From positions 27,316,003-27,380,002 of the forward strand of contig NC_059075.1 of NCBI RefSeq assembly GCF_020497125.1: DNA of 64,000 bases. The letters run 5' to 3'. Origin of the DNA: Mauremys mutica. Taxonomy: Eukaryota > Chordata > Testudines > Geoemydidae. Positions 21,929 to 34,042 of this stretch are shown one piece after another (positions within the stretch are counted from its first letter, which is position 1; each line of letters starts with the position of its first letter). Below the pieces are notes generated by a model. It had not been told where the DNA came from and made no database searches. It was given only the letters and a program-made list of their open reading frames with translations. Position numbers and translations under genes: made by a program.

Positions 21929-22087
21929 AAAGAGGAGAATTTTATCTTTAACCTACCAAAAGGAATAGTCTTTGCAAAGAGTCACCTGATGTACATTTAC
22001 CTGTTAAATATGTTTTGATCGTGGATGGAAATATACCATGCTGAGCGTGCAAACAGCATGCCTTCCAAACAGGATTCGGAATTTCCT

Positions 22088-22120
22088 GATCAAAATGAAT
22101 ATATATATCTATATATATTC
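22088..22120 (+). repeat. AT-rich (TA)n-like microsatellite
   Basis: Alternating tatatatat / ctatatatat with few interruptions. Confidence 0.7.
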
Positions 22121-22199
22121 TGTACAAAATATTGCAATGAGAGATATGCAAATAATGGATTTTTTGGTTTGCTGGCAGTGCTGACAAATAAACACTGGA

Positions 22200-22545
22200 T
22201 TGAATGAAAAGTTTCATTTTGACAAAACTGAAATGTTTCCTTTTGATTGCAACCATTAAAAATGTTTTTGATTATTTTTGGTTTCCATATAAAATTAAAG
22301 GAAATTTTGAAATGAGATGTTGGTTTGAATCAAAAAATCAAAATGTTTCATTTCATAAATGTCAAAATGAAGCCTTTTTTTAAAGGATTTTGTTTTCCGA
22401 CTGAAACAATTTTGTGAGACTGATACAAATTCGTGAACTGTTTTGGTGTTGACAAACCTGCATTTTTGATGAAAAAAATGTTTTGTAGAAAAACTTTGCT
22501 GAACTCTAACTGCAAACTCATTTTTATTGGAGGCATTTGTAACAT
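22200..22545. repeat. AT-rich MITE-like repeat, 'aaatgtttcatttt' family
   Basis: It repeats the phrase aagtttcattttgac / caaaatgtttcatttc several times in both orientations, with 'ttgtgagactgatacaaa' near the centre. Similar sequence occurs at 27605-27761, 28825-29430, 32055-32750 and 60865-61175. This looks like a family of non-autonomous DNA elements; ends are not resolved here. Confidence 0.5.
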
Positions 22546-23100
22546 TCTGTTACTTCTGTCTCTTTGGATGATGGCTAATTGACAAATGCTCTAAGAATGT
22601 GACTATTACTGTTCTCTTTTACTCAAAGGAGTAGCTCGTTCTCTTTTGGATAGGGAATTACTTTGTGTTATTTGTTCTTGATTGCTGCCTTTAATTCCAG
22701 ACTCGCTAAAGTAAAGGTTTGAGATGATTTTACCTAAACAGAAAGCTGGCTCGTTATGCTTCCTTACATTTAACAAGTTCCAGGACACAGTGAACTTGCA
22801 GTTGTTCTATTGTCCTCATGGTACATTCCTATCTTGATGCAAAAGGAATTTTATTTATTTTATTTTATTTTCAGAATTCCCATTAGTGGTCGTCTTTATT
22901 TCCAAACTGGTCATTGTACTGTAGTTCTATCATGGCCAAAGGTCCCAGGGAACTGAGAGCAGATGTGTTAAGGAAATTCAATAGCAGGCCAGCATTGATG
23001 ATAAAGAAAACTATCCAGGTATAAAGGAAAATGTGAATCACTTTCTGTACTAGTTTATTAAAGTGACGCTTTAGATTCTAGTATATGAAGCTGTTGCATG
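22546..23100. other. Unclassified non-coding stretch
   Basis: Contains a short (ATTTT)n-like run at 22846-22872. No gene is seen. Confidence 0.35.
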
Positions 23101-23216
23101 ATGGCAGTGTTGTCTTGTAGTTAGAACAGGGAACTGGGAGGCAGGAGACTTGAGTTCTATCCCTAACTCTGCCATTGACTTCCTACGTGACCTTGGGTAG
23201 GACACTTAAACACCTT
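23101..23216 (+). mobile_element. MIR/CORE-SINE-type repeat
   Basis: It carries agtgttgtcttgtagttaga, acagggaactgggaggcagg, 'gagttctatccctaactct', and 'gtgaccttgggtaggacac', the standard MIR-type body with less divergence than the copy at 9085. Confidence 0.78.
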
Positions 23217-23289
23217 GGGCCTGATTCTCCACTGCCTTGCACCTTAGCTAGACATTTACATGTATGTATAGCGAGCATGATACACTCTG

Positions 23290-23555
23290 AGGGCAGGTCT
23301 ACACTTAAAATGCTGCATCAGGGCAGCTGCTGCTGTAGCGCTTTAATGAAGATGCTCTAAGCCGACGGGAGAGAGCTCTCCCATTAGCTTAGTTAATCTA
23401 CCTCCCTGAGAGGTGGTAGTTATGTCGACTGGAGAAACTCACCCACCGACATAGCCCTGTCTACATGGGGGCTAGGTCTATATAATTAGTTCCCTGAGAG
23501 GTGCGGATTTTTCACACCCCAGAGCGACGTGGGTCTGTAGCATAGACTGGACCAT
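23290..23555. mobile_element. Harbinger-type MITE
   Basis: It begins agggcaggtctacactt and ends gtagcatagactggacca. Its interior (aagccgacgggagagagctc, tgagaggtggtagttatgtc) matches the MITE at 9768-10014. A short repeated phrase (ccctgagaggtg) at 23404 and 23491 suggests an internal rearrangement. Confidence 0.72.
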
Positions 23556-24139
23556 AGAACAGAATCGTAGCATTTTATGCTCACTTCAAGCAGGCACCAG
23601 TGACTATGCAAGTTGCAAGGCAGTGGAGAATCGGAAACAGGCTTAAACGACCCTGTCAGTAGAAGGGGGTAATTAGTACTCAGCTTTTGCAAAGCACTTT
23701 TCTGAGCCTTGGAGGAAAGTTGCTATAAAGTTTTATTACTCGCTTCAGTCTGAACTCATTTATCTCTCTATCTAAAGCACCCAGATGTAACAGAACTATT
23801 CAGGAAATAGGAGGAATCCCTGCAATTCAGGTTTGCTCTGCTGTTCCTACAATAGGTGTGTATGTCAATGTATTTGTTCCCATCTCCAGCTAGTAGAGTG
23901 ATTGTGCTGGGAATTAGGGAAGCTATCACAAAATCTCACAGCTATTTATAGCATTCAGAGTTCCCCCAGGCCAATGGCTCATTGGGCTGACCGGGTTAAG
24001 GCATAACAGTGTCATAGCCAAGGTGCACAAGGGAGCTATGTGGCCAGCATCACATTCAACGACCTTTGACAGCCCTAATCCGATGAATCAGGTAACCATT
24101 TGTAGCTGGGTGCACTGGAGGTGGCCTTCCAGTGTGAGA
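23556..24139. other. Unclassified non-coding stretch
   Basis: No gene is seen. The first 60 bp resemble the reverse complement of 23219-23260, a dispersed palindromic repeat. Confidence 0.35.
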
Positions 24140-24144
24140 CCAGG

Positions 24145-24846
24145 TGTAGCGGGGTGGATCCCTGCTCCTGCCCTGAAAGTTAAAAACAGCCCTGGGAGGG
24201 GGCTGTGGCTGGAGAAAGCAGCTTTTAGGCTGGGCTGATTGGGGGAAGTGGCTGCAACTGGGGCCATGCCCCAATCAGGCCCAGCTGGCCCCTATAAGAG
24301 GCCGTGAGCCAGAAGCCCAAGCAATCTCTCTCTAGCTGTAGAGTGAGATGGGCCTGGCTGCAGGGAGCTGGACACAGGGTACTTGAGGGGAGCAGGGCTG
24401 GGGACAGGCTGAGGAGCTGGGGAGCTCTAGCCTGGAAAGCCCCAGGCTGCAGCCTAACAGAAGGCCAAAGGGTAGTAGGGGTTGCAGAGGGCAGCCCAGG
24501 GGTAGGCCAAGGCAGCAGGTCCAAACCCTCCTTGCCAGTGATGAGTAGGCTGATACTGCAGTCTGCCCCAGGGTGTGGGGCTAGACGATGACTGGCAATA
24601 GCCATACACTGAGGTGAGATGAGGATAGAGGGTGGGGGTTTCCCAGGGAGGGGAGACCCTGAGAGAAAGGGGTTACTACCAGGGGGCAGCACCCCATGCA
24701 AAAGGGCACTGGGGTCCAGGGAGGGACATGGGAACTAGAGGACAGGTGGATCACCGGCCTGCAGAGGGCGCTCCAGAGCTGCAATCGAGCTAATTCCCAG
24801 AACAGACCAGCAGGAGGCACCACAGGGGTGAGTCTGCACATCTACA
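24145..24846 (+). mobile_element. Solo LTR, family A, plus orientation
   Basis: This 702-bp block starts TGTAGCGGGGTGGATCC and ends CATCTACA, i.e. TG...CA, and is flanked by the 5-bp direct repeat ccagg at 24140-24144 and 24847-24851. A TATA-like box, cccctataagaggc, lies at 24290-24303, after which transcription would begin. It is homologous over its length to the reverse complement of 58342-59055. No internal retroviral or retrotransposon genes adjoin it, so it is a solo LTR left by recombination between two LTRs. The open frames inside it on both strands are by-products of its GC-rich composition. Confidence 0.82.
24290..24303 (+). promoter_or_regulatory. Putative LTR TATA box
   Basis: The motif tataagag lies about 150 bp into the LTR. 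The other LTR of this family has tataaagg at the corresponding place on its own strand, so the box is conserved between the two copies. Confidence 0.6.
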
Positions 24847-24851
24847 CCAGG

Positions 24852-26651
24852 CAAAACTCAAACCCACACCATTCAGGATTGTAGAAAATCCCCTTAACAG
24901 ATTAGCTACCACACCTCTTAGGAGAGTGCTAATGTTCCCTAAAAACAATGCTGGTATGGTCACTTCCTAGTACATTTAATTTCATCATGCTAAGCTATTG
25001 CTCTCTTCCAGAATTTATATTATGTCCGATGTGGTTCTGTACTTTCAGGTTCACCTTGTACTATTTTAAGTAGTTTACTCTGAAAAGAAGGATAAGGAAA
25101 AGGATATTTATGTTCTCTTACAGGAGGAGGAAGGAGAGTGATTTTTGTTTATTGTGAAAGAAATTACCAGGATATTTGGCAGTTTTTACATTTCATAGGA
25201 CAAAAAAATAGCATTGATCAAATGTTCCAGTTCTTCACAGGAGTGTCCTCTTTACCATGTGCAACAACATACACTTTAGATTTGTCTCAAGCAAATTTCA
25301 AATGATATTGGTTTTAATTTGGGGGCTTTGCCTTTCATGACAATGTTTAGCTTGAAGTAGCAAAGTTGGCTGGGGAAAGCCTGTAAAAATGAGAAACTTC
25401 CCTTTCAAAAGACAATGGAGAGTATAAAATAATGGGAAGAAAAGAGAACTTTGCCTGGAAATCTTTGTCAGTAGCACCAGAACAGGATAGATTGTAAAAC
25501 TGGAAACTGTTTTTCTAAGGCTGGGTTTTTCCAACCCGAGGACCAACTCCTGACCTAGTATTGATCACTATAGTTCCACTGAAGTCAATGGAGTTATGCC
25601 AGTTTACAACAATAACTGTATATCTGGCCCTTGTTCTTTACCTAGACAAGTAAACAAGAGAAGAATGTGTTCAGTGAGGATCCAGTCTTAGCAGCACAGT
25701 TGAACAGTGAGCACAGTGGTGTTTGGCCATTACACCACCTCTCAAAAGTGCCGTTGAAGAACTGCTGCATTTTTAAAGTTGCCATTTACAGAGGCAGAAA
25801 ACTTTGCATGAAGTTGCTGCACAGTAATAGTACCAGCCTGTGACCCCATTATTTTAATCTATTTTTGATGACAAGATTTTCTTTAGCAAGGCTTTTAGTT
25901 TCCTTATCTTCTGTTGATGTGGCGGTCATTGAAGCTGGAATCTTAAAGTGGTTGGACTGAATTAAACTGTCTGGAGCATTTATTTTTTAGAAGGGCTGAA
26001 AGCCTCTGAGGATGTTGGTATGACTGACAACAAGTTTTATTAATCCTCAAGCAATTTCTGGAACAAAGAGCCTTGAGTCTCTAAAACTTCCTAGTCTCTG
26101 GTGTCTTGTATGGTTTTGTAGAAACAGCTTTTGTAAAAGTCACATCTGAGGAGAGATATTGGTAGGGAGAATGAATCTATAGAGGAGGATTCAGTAATCT
26201 GTAAACTTTTGCATCTCTCCCATCCTTGCTATGTGTTTGGAGAAGTTCAATGACACAGAGAACATAACTGTTGTCAACAAGATTAAATCAATGTTCTCGA
26301 CTAAAACAAATGGAGGTTTAAGTTAGCTGTGGTTGAGGATGTTTTGGATGATTCACCACAGACAGGAAGGAACATTCTTAATCTTAGACAGTTAATGAAA
26401 AACTGAGGTTGTGGCATTAGAAAGGTTACTCTGTCTCCTGTAGGTCTCCAGCTCACAGATGGTGAGAATTATGGAGTTGAAAAGAGTCTGGTTAATAAGC
26501 CTGTCCTCTGAGACATTATTAAAATAAAGTATCTCCTCCACAGATCCAGGGTCAATTCAGCACAAGCATTAAGGTACAGGGGTAAAGGTTCTCTTGCACC
26601 TGTGCTATCCTGGGACTTGTCAGGGGTCTGCTATAGCTCCCAGTACAGGCA
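24852..26651. other. Unclassified stretch with one short palindromic repeat
   Basis: Around 25550-25640 the phrase ccactgaagtcaatggagtt belongs to a dispersed short palindromic repeat. I find no gene or named element in the remaining 1.7 kb. Confidence 0.35.
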
Positions 26652-26996
26652 AGAGCATAAGAACGGCCATACTGGGTCAGACCAAAGGTCCATCTAGCCC
26701 AGTATCCTGTCTATCAACAGTGGCCAATGCCAGGTGCCCCAGAGGGAATGAACAGAACAGGTAATCATCAAGTGATCCACCCCGTTACCCATTCCCAACT
26801 TCTGGCAAACAGAGGCTAGGGACACCATCCCTGCCCATCCTGGCTAATAGCCATTGATGGACCTATCCTCCATGAATTTATCTAATTATTTTTTGAACCC
26901 TGTTCTAGTCTTGGCCTTCACAACATCCTCTGGCAAAGACTTCCACAGGTTGACTGTGCGTTGTGTGAAGAAATGCTTCCTTTTGTTTGTTTTAAA
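26652..26996 (-). mobile_element. CR1 3' end, antisense
   Basis: The plus strand reads ataagaacggccatactggg, 'gaccaaaggtccatctagcc', then cagtggccaatgccaggtgc and the block with 'agcc attgatggacctatcc' to 'cacaggttgactgtgcgttg'. This is the reverse complement of the CR1 3' region at 33780-34034 plus 34890-34965. It is 5'-truncated at about 26996. Confidence 0.88.
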
Positions 26997-27604
26997 GAGT
27001 CCGAAGGGTGCCCTAACTTGCACACTGGCAGCAATGAACCCTGTATGTGTTCCATCAGCCAGGAATAGCAGGAATATAGAAGATTCCCACGCACACCACC
27101 CATCCCTTCCCTCTTCTGGCACACGTCCAGGGACTCAACTGCAACAGAGCTGGCAGCAGCTATGACACTCTGTACCTATTGGAGACTCATCCTATGTCAA
27201 GAGAAATACCCTGGAGTTCCTTTATGGTGGCTTTGTGGTCCCTTTATATTGGCAGAGATGAAGTCAAATAGATGCAATGTTCCTAAGAATTCAGCCACTA
27301 GGTGCTGACTAAATAGAAGCTGAAAACTTAAGCGATAAATAGGAAGGGATAACCCATTTTCCCTGCCCATCATTCCCACTCTCATTAATATGTTCAAACC
27401 AGTGACCAAGAGGCAAATGGCTCTAAAATGAAATAAATGAAACTCCGGCAGAAATGAGAGATTAACTGAGTAATTCCACAAATGCTTTAGTGTTTAAAAT
27501 ATTTGGAGTCCTTAATTGCATAAAATTTAAAAATTGCTGAAATACATGCCATTTTTCCCCAAGTGCCACTTAAAATAATTAAGCAAATAGTTACAGTAGT
27601 GAAA
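26997..27604. other. Unclassified non-coding stretch
   Basis: The sequence directly beyond the CR1 truncation has no recognised family. No gene is seen. Confidence 0.3.
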
Positions 27605-27761
27605 ATTAGAGCTAAGAGAAATTCACAATTTCCATTCTACAGGAAATTCTGACATTTTAACATTTCTTTTTGTTCCAAATCAGGACCAAAAATTGACATT
27701 TTTGTGGAGTAGAAATTCAATTCTTTTTATTTGATCAAAATTAAACATTTGAACATTCTTG
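27605..27761. repeat. AT-rich MITE-like repeat, left part
   Basis: Contains aggaaattctgacattttaa and 'catttctttttgttcc', the same style as 22200-22545 and 32600-32745. The related right part seems to lie beyond 28825, with the LTR-like block between them. Confidence 0.45.
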
Positions 27762-28824
27762 TGACATACCAGGGTACAAGCCAGACTAATGAGTAGCTGT
27801 GTCTCCCTGCCCTCTAACCTGGGGTGTCCTTTACCCTGCTTTGCTGCTGCAGTCTCCAGTGCTGGACTGCTCACAAATAGCCTCCAGCATGTAAGTCACT
27901 CCCTGCTATGTCTGTGTGTATGCTGCAGCCAGCCAGCCACACCTTGGCTCCTACCAGCCTTGGTTGTGCTGTAGGGTGATCCCTGCACACTCCCAGTCTT
28001 AGATTTCCCCCCCAGAAATGTATATCCAGTACTGCCCTGCCCTCTCCTGGACAATTCAAACTTATATAAGGTCCATCATATAATTAATAGAAATGATATG
28101 CTCATGTCCTATACCCCAAATGGAGTTTCCAAGACACTTCAATTCAAACACACTGGATTAGATAAAATAATAAAACAAATTTATTAACTACAGATTTTAA
28201 GTGAGTACAAGTAATGAGGCATAAAAGTCAGAAATGATTACAAGTAAAATAAAGATAAAATCCAACTAGTGCCTAATTGAAACTGTCAAGTTCAAAGCAA
28301 GGTTCTCACCACATGCTTTAGCAGAATACTGGACCAACTCTGGGTCAGAACCCCTTCCCCAGTCAAATGCTTCTTCCTCTGTCTCTCCTTCCTTTTGATA
28401 AACCACTTCCCCCCTGTGATAAGCATTTCCAGCTAGGAGCATGGCAACATGCAGTCTTGTGTAGACAGGAACTCCATGCTGTTTCTTTGCTAAAATGTAG
28501 ATTTTTTTTCATCCAGATCCCCTTTCCTGCCAAAGAATGGCCATTTAGCAAGTAATGGCCCATGGGCCTTCTTTACCCCTGGATGAGGTGTCAGCTTGCC
28601 CTTTGTCTCTGAGGAACTGGTTTGGTTACTCCCCAGACTTGGAACATATGTTAGTCACACCATACAGTGGGATCTTATAACTTTACATGCAATGTAGCCA
28701 TGCATATTTTACTAGGATAATAATGACCAGCAAAGTATGAGTTTTCAAATGACACCTCACAAGGAATGCTTTGTACAAAGATTATTACAACAGTGTGCAA
28801 TGGGTGACTACCGGGGTACAGTCA
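27762..28824 (-). mobile_element. LTR-like block, family B, minus orientation
   Basis: On the minus strand this 1.06-kb block begins tgactgtaccccggtagtc and ends ccctggtatgtca, a TG...CA layout. It contains gtagttaataaatttg (minus strand, near 28190), which includes an AATAAA polyadenylation signal. The sequence around that signal matches the plus strand at 43570-43625. I recognise the sequence style as a turtle LTR of endogenous-retrovirus type, but no TSD is clear and no internal genes are present. Confidence 0.5.
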
Positions 28825-29430
28825 GTCACTATTCCCAAAAGCAAAATGTTTCATTTTGGTTTATTGAATTGACCAGAAATGCTTTGTTTCAAGTCAGTTC
28901 AATAGTTTACTGCATTTTTCCATTGTGGCACATTGCCTCATGGAACTTGTCATTTGGGAGCCTGATGACCCCATTCTTCTCTATGTGCCAAGCTCCTTGG
29001 CTGGACTACCTCTCCCATGATGCAGCCAGAGTCATTCAAACTCCTGCCCCTTTGAGGCACAACATGCAGCTTGATCAGAGGGAAAGCCTCATTTTATTCC
29101 AGGAGATGTAGTCCTCCAGGGAGCTCGCCCTATAGGAGAAAATGGGGACCCAAACCACAACTCTTATAAGGCAATGAGATGATGGACAAATTCAGTTTAA
29201 TGTTTTATTGAACTGAGCCAAAATGAAATGTTTTGGGTCAGTTCAACAAAATGAAACAGTCTGATTAAATCAAGCTGGCCTGAAATGAAATACTTAATTT
29301 CTATTTTCCTGACAGAATTTTGAAAATTTTCAGCAAAATTATACTTTCTTGTAGAAAATTTTGATTTTTCAAAAACCATATCTTCTATTAGATAATCATT
29401 CCAGTGGGAAATTCCCAACCAGTTTTAGTA
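28825..29430. repeat. AT-rich MITE-like repeat, with embedded unclassified segment
   Basis: 28835-28895 (caaaatgtttcattttggtt) and 29190-29420 (ccaaaatgaaatgttttggg, 'cagttcaacaaaatgaaac') are inverted relatives, while 28900-29170 between them is a different sequence with 'ggactacctctcccatgatg'. This is consistent with a longer hAT-type element whose termini are the AT-rich parts. Confidence 0.45.
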
Positions 29431-32054
29431 AAAATATACAATTTAATTTTAGAAAATAGTTTCCAGGAAACCATTTATTCTATTTCACCCCAGCTGTTTC
29501 CACCCTCTAAAAAGAAACAGTCAGATGTGTTTGGATGAGAATTAGAACCCCGGGAATTCCTCAGAACCTTTGGAAATTTACCCATCATTAGTCCCTGGGC
29601 CCATTCTGCTGACTTAATTCATGTGAATAGTCACACTGAAGTCCACAAGGCTATTTGCATGTGCAAGACAATCAACAGCAATTCCTGAATCACTTTATAC
29701 TTAACATGCATGCACTGGGTGCTGAGCAGGTAGATTCAAAATTATTGTATTCCGTTTGTGAGAGAGAGAGAAGTGACATGGGCAAAAGTAAATACACAGC
29801 TCTCTCTCAGCACAAAATGATTTAAAAGCCACTGTCTGGGTTCTCTCTTTTGCCCTTCAAACAACTCACCAATCAGAAGGTGGTGTGGATTAAAATTGCA
29901 CTAAACCTCTGAAAAGAAGTGAAGCTTCTAAAACAAGGAGCCCAGAGAGAGTTGTTTTTTGTTTTTTAATTGAAGATGTAGAATACAGAGTCTAAAACCA
30001 GCACAGGGACTTGCTTCCATATTCAATAAACAATCTCAATGACATTCAACAAGAAATAAACAGACCTTGCCATATCTGATCTATTCACCTGCCCATATTC
30101 CATCATTGAGGAAGTTATACCAGGGCATATTACTGGTGACTAGATATAATCTGATATAAATGTGATTGTTTATTTACAGTGGGAGTATGTTCTTTTATTA
30201 TATTTGCATGACAGGGCCTCGTCTTGTGCATGGTTCAGTTACATGGGCTAACTGTACTATACTTATCAGTTACATTAAATGGTACCAGTGATAACCCAGT
30301 CATAAATATCTGCAAGGGGCTCACAGGGGACACAGCTTTTATTCTAGCTCAGAGATTGGAGTCGACGTCTCAGAGTACTGACTAATGCCTGTATTCTGCG
30401 TAGGTGGATTCAGTCTCTCCCAGCTTCCCCATACACACACGTGCAAGTATCCCTACAAAAAAGCCTATTTACACAGTGCCTAGGAATTTATCCTGCATTG
30501 CGCTGTTCCTTTAATGGAGGAGACTTCTATGAAAGTGCAGCGGTTGCTACAATTTTGGGAGGTGGCCCAGAGAAAGAGGTATGCACCATAAATAGTTATT
30601 TCTTGTGGCTTAGCAATGGGAAAAGGGAACAAGCTAGGCCATAATGAAGAATAAATGCAAACAAATGAAGGTTAAAAATCATTAAATATATTTTAGGCTT
30701 CTTGGGAGAGACACCCTATGCTGTAAGAGCCATGAAAGCATACAGGCTACGTCAGATATTCAGAAGCAAAATATATGTATGGTTACATGTTCCATTCAGG
30801 ACTGTATGTCTCACCCAAGAAGCCTAAAAATATGCTTAATATTTGTAACTTTTATTCTCTTTTACTTATTCTGTATAATGGCTTTTCATGGTCCCAGTTC
30901 CCTTTTTTTTATGAAGGACAAAATGCAAAATAGCAGTAACTTGCATGTACCTCTCTCTGGTAGGAAGGTGGCCTCTGGCCCTCAATCTGTATCCACCTGC
31001 TGTGCCAACTCTACCTTTAGCACCAAACATTCAGCTGCTTTAGTATAACTATTTTGAATAGTGTCTTCATTAAGATAGTGCCTATAAGCCCCAGTCAGGA
31101 TTGAGGCCTCATTCTGACTGATGTTGTATAAAGGCTGAGTAGAAGATGGCTCCTGGCAGGAAGAGTTCACAAGACTCAACAAGTGACTGTAACAAACTGG
31201 TTTCTACTGGTCACCTAGCCAGCCATTTTTTATAGGGCTCTCAGAAGAAATGGGCTTTGGGGAGGGATTTGTAAAATAGGGTACTGGCTATCTTGGGAAG
31301 GGTGGTTTATGTACAGTGAGTTGAGATTAAATGCAAAGGTGCTTGTGAGAGAAGCTGAGAAACAGGCAATGGTATTAGCAGACCTTGGGAACAAGGGGAA
31401 AAGGGGGATGATGGAGGTTGATCAAAGAGTAGATAAGTGGGGCAGAGCTAGGCTATGAAGGCCTTAAAGGTGCAGACCAGGAGCTAGTAATTGATGCAGT
31501 GCAGAAGAATGAGCCAGGAGAGATATTCAAAGAGAAGGACAGACATGGTTAAAGTGTACATTGAGCAGCAGGGTTCTGAAGTGTCAGGAAGGTCATAGAG
31601 GTGCAAAGCTGCAGTAGTTGATGAAGTCAGTGGAACCCACTGGGTTCCTGGCACTTCTGAAAATCAGGCTATTTCATTTGTTGCCAAAAGATGAATTTAG
31701 GAGACTAATTTTAGGCATCTATTTTTGAAAATCTTGGCTATTAATTTATATTTAGTTTGTGAACAAAGGAGATGCTACAACTTCAGTGTGCAGGAATACA
31801 TAATCTCACCAGTGATATGATATTGTCTATTTGTCTACCCAGGATTGATGTGGGTTCTGTAGATTGGACAAAGAACTGCTTACTCTTTTTACTACATTGC
31901 ATTCTGTTTGTTTTTACCTACATATATCTATGTGATGTGCCATGTAGTGTCGCTCGTGGTAGAGAAGACACAGAACTTTTTTTTTGCAATGGATATGGAG
32001 GGGATTCTTTATTGAAGCTGTGAGACACAAACCCAGCAGCATTACCTGGATCTC
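29431..32054. other. Unclassified 2.6-kb stretch
   Basis: No gene is supported. At 31660-31740 there is a trace of the 'tttaggcatct...ttttgaaaatctt' dispersed repeat. The frame at 30779-31048 is hydrophobic by chance and shows no domain. Confidence 0.35.
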
Positions 32055-32750
32055 TAGCAGAGCTGGTCATAACATTTTAATTCAAACAGTTTTTCATTGG
32101 AAAAAGCTGTTTTGATGAATCTGGAAACAGTTGTGAAATAATATCAGAGTTGGGAAAACTTCCCATGAAAAATAATTTCAAAACGTTTTTGTTTCAGAAA
32201 ATTCTCATTTCAGCATTTTGAATTTTATTTTATGCTTTTTTATTTTATATTTTTATGTTTATATTTCATGACATGTCAAAGATACAGTGCACAATATGCA
32301 CCAATACTACTCATGTCAATATAATTGTTTAAATATTATATTTTTAAAATCATTAGAGGCAGCTGCTACTTAGTCCTGATTGAAACATCGTAACTTTTCT
32401 AGAGCCAAGTCCCCTGTTTGTGTTGGAATGAAACAGTCTAACACTTTGACAAAGTATCAAACTTTTCATTACAGCATAGAGAAGAGACACTTTGATCTAG
32501 AGAATAAGAGAAGCACTCAGGGCAGTAATGAGAGGAGTAAGGGGAGCTGTTGTTTCCAATATCCTTGTGTTAGTCTGGAATCATTTTTTCTAGGATCTTG
32601 AGAATTTTTTGGATTTCTGTTTCATGGGAAATTTAAAAAAGATCTGATTTTTTTGTTTTTGTTCAGATTTGGAACAAAAACAAATGTCAAAATGTCAAAT
32701 GTTCCCACAAAACTGAAATTCCAAGTTTCTAACAACTTTACTCTCTAGGT
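32055..32750. repeat. AT-rich MITE-like repeat
   Basis: It starts 'agagctggtcataacatttt' and contains several inverted A/T-rich phrases (ttttcattggaaaaagctgt, 'catgaaaaataatttcaaaacg', 'tttcatgggaaatttaaa', 'gttcccacaaaactgaaatt'). The central 32280-32580 is not repeat-like. It resembles 60865-61175, which has the ends 'gcgctggttggaaattttc' and 'gagttttaaccagctct'. Confidence 0.45.
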
Positions 32751-32810
32751 CCAGGGGTAACTAAATGCAATCTATACTGCCTGATGTCACTGCTCTGCAG
32801 GGGTGGTGCA

Positions 32811-32926
32811 CAGTTTACAGGGGACATTGGTTCCAGACTGTGGAGTGGGACTATATGCAGGGGTGGAAACACACATCAGCATATAGTCCCACTCCACAGT
32901 CTGGAACCAATGTTCCCTGTAAACTG
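32811..32926. repeat. 48-bp-arm inverted repeat (hairpin)
   Basis: 32811-32858 (starting cagtttacaggggacattgg) is the reverse complement of 32879-32926 with a single mismatch, around a 20-bp spacer (aggggtggaaacacacatca). The phrase gcaggggtgg occurs both just before the left arm (near 32798) and in the spacer. It would fold into a long near-perfect stem. I recognise no repeat family or microRNA here. Confidence 0.93.
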
Positions 32927-33014
32927 CATGCATGGGCAAGTATAGGATCCAGAGGGACTAGAGCAGCCACCATGGAATTGAGCTGGTAAATTCTCAGAAT
33001 GGAGAGGGGTAACT

Positions 33015-33747
33015 AGTGGTGTTCCCCAAGGGTCAGTCCTCGGACCAATCCTATTCAACTTATTCATAAATGATCTGGAGAAAGGGGTAAACAGTGCGGT
33101 GGCAAAGTCTGCAGATGATACTAAATTGCTCAAGATAGTTAAGACCAAAGCAGACTGAAGAACTTCAAAAAGATCTCACAAAACTAAGTGATTGGGCAAC
33201 AAAATGGCAAATGAAATTTAATGTGGATAAATGTAAAGTAATGCACGTTGGAAAAAATAACCCCAACTATACAAACAATATGATGGGGGCTAATTTAGCT
33301 ACAATGAGTCAGGAAAAAGATCTTGGAGTCATCGTGGATAGTTCTCTGAAGATGTCCACGCAGTGTGCAGAGGCGGTCAAAGCAAACAGGATGTTAGGAA
33401 TCATTAAAAAGGGGATAGAGAATAAGACGGAGAATGTATTATTGCCCTTATATAAATTGATGGTACGCCCACATCTCGAATACTGCATACAGCTGTGGTC
33501 TCCTCATCTCAAAAAAGATATACTGGCACTAGAAAAGGTTCAGAAAAGGGCAACTAAAATGATTAGGGGTTTGGAGAGGGTCCCTTATGAGGAAAGATTA
33601 AAGAGGCTAGGACTCTTCAGCTTGGAAAAGAGGAGACTAAGGGTGGATATGATAGAGGTGTATAAAATCATGAGTGATGTGGAGAAAGTGGATAAGGAAA
33701 ATTATTTACTTATTCCCATAATACAAGAACTAGGGGTCACCAAATGA
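33015..33747 (+). pseudogene. CR1 ORF2 reverse transcriptase C-terminal half, one frameshift
   Basis: The first frame (33015-33158) reads [20 protein letters not shown], the conserved PQG region of non-LTR reverse transcriptases, then SADDT where the catalytic box is normally FADDT. It hits TGA at 33156-33158. The frame shifts there and continues openly to 33747, with KWQMKFNVDKCKVMHVG, LVRP-like [14 protein letters not shown] and RATKMIRGLERVPYEERL. It ends GVTK and stop. The endonuclease domain and the first half of the reverse transcriptase are lost by 5' truncation. Confidence 0.9.
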
Positions 33748-34042
33748 AATTAATAGGCAGCAGGTATAAAACAAATAAAAGGAAGTTCTTCTTCATGCAG
33801 CGCACAGTCAACTTGTGGAACTCCTTACCTGAGGAGGTTGTGAAGGCTAGGACTATAACAGTGTTTAAAAGAGAACTGGATAAATTCATGGAGGTTAAGT
33901 TGGCTATTAGCAAGGATGGGTAAGGAATGGTGTCCCTAGCCTCTGTTTGTCAGAGGATGGAGATGGATGGCAGGAGAGAGATCACTTGATCATTGCCTGT
34001 TAGGTTCACTCCCTCTGGGGCACCTGGCATTGGCCACTGTCG

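Noticed and set aside
24225..24841. Open frames of 86-158 codons on both strands
   Set aside because: They lie within the solo LTR and reflect its composition; no retroviral or host domain is present.
30779..31048. Hydrophobic 89-codon frame resembling a membrane segment
   Set aside because: AT-rich sequence produces Phe/Leu/Ile runs by chance; there is no start context or homologue that I can name.
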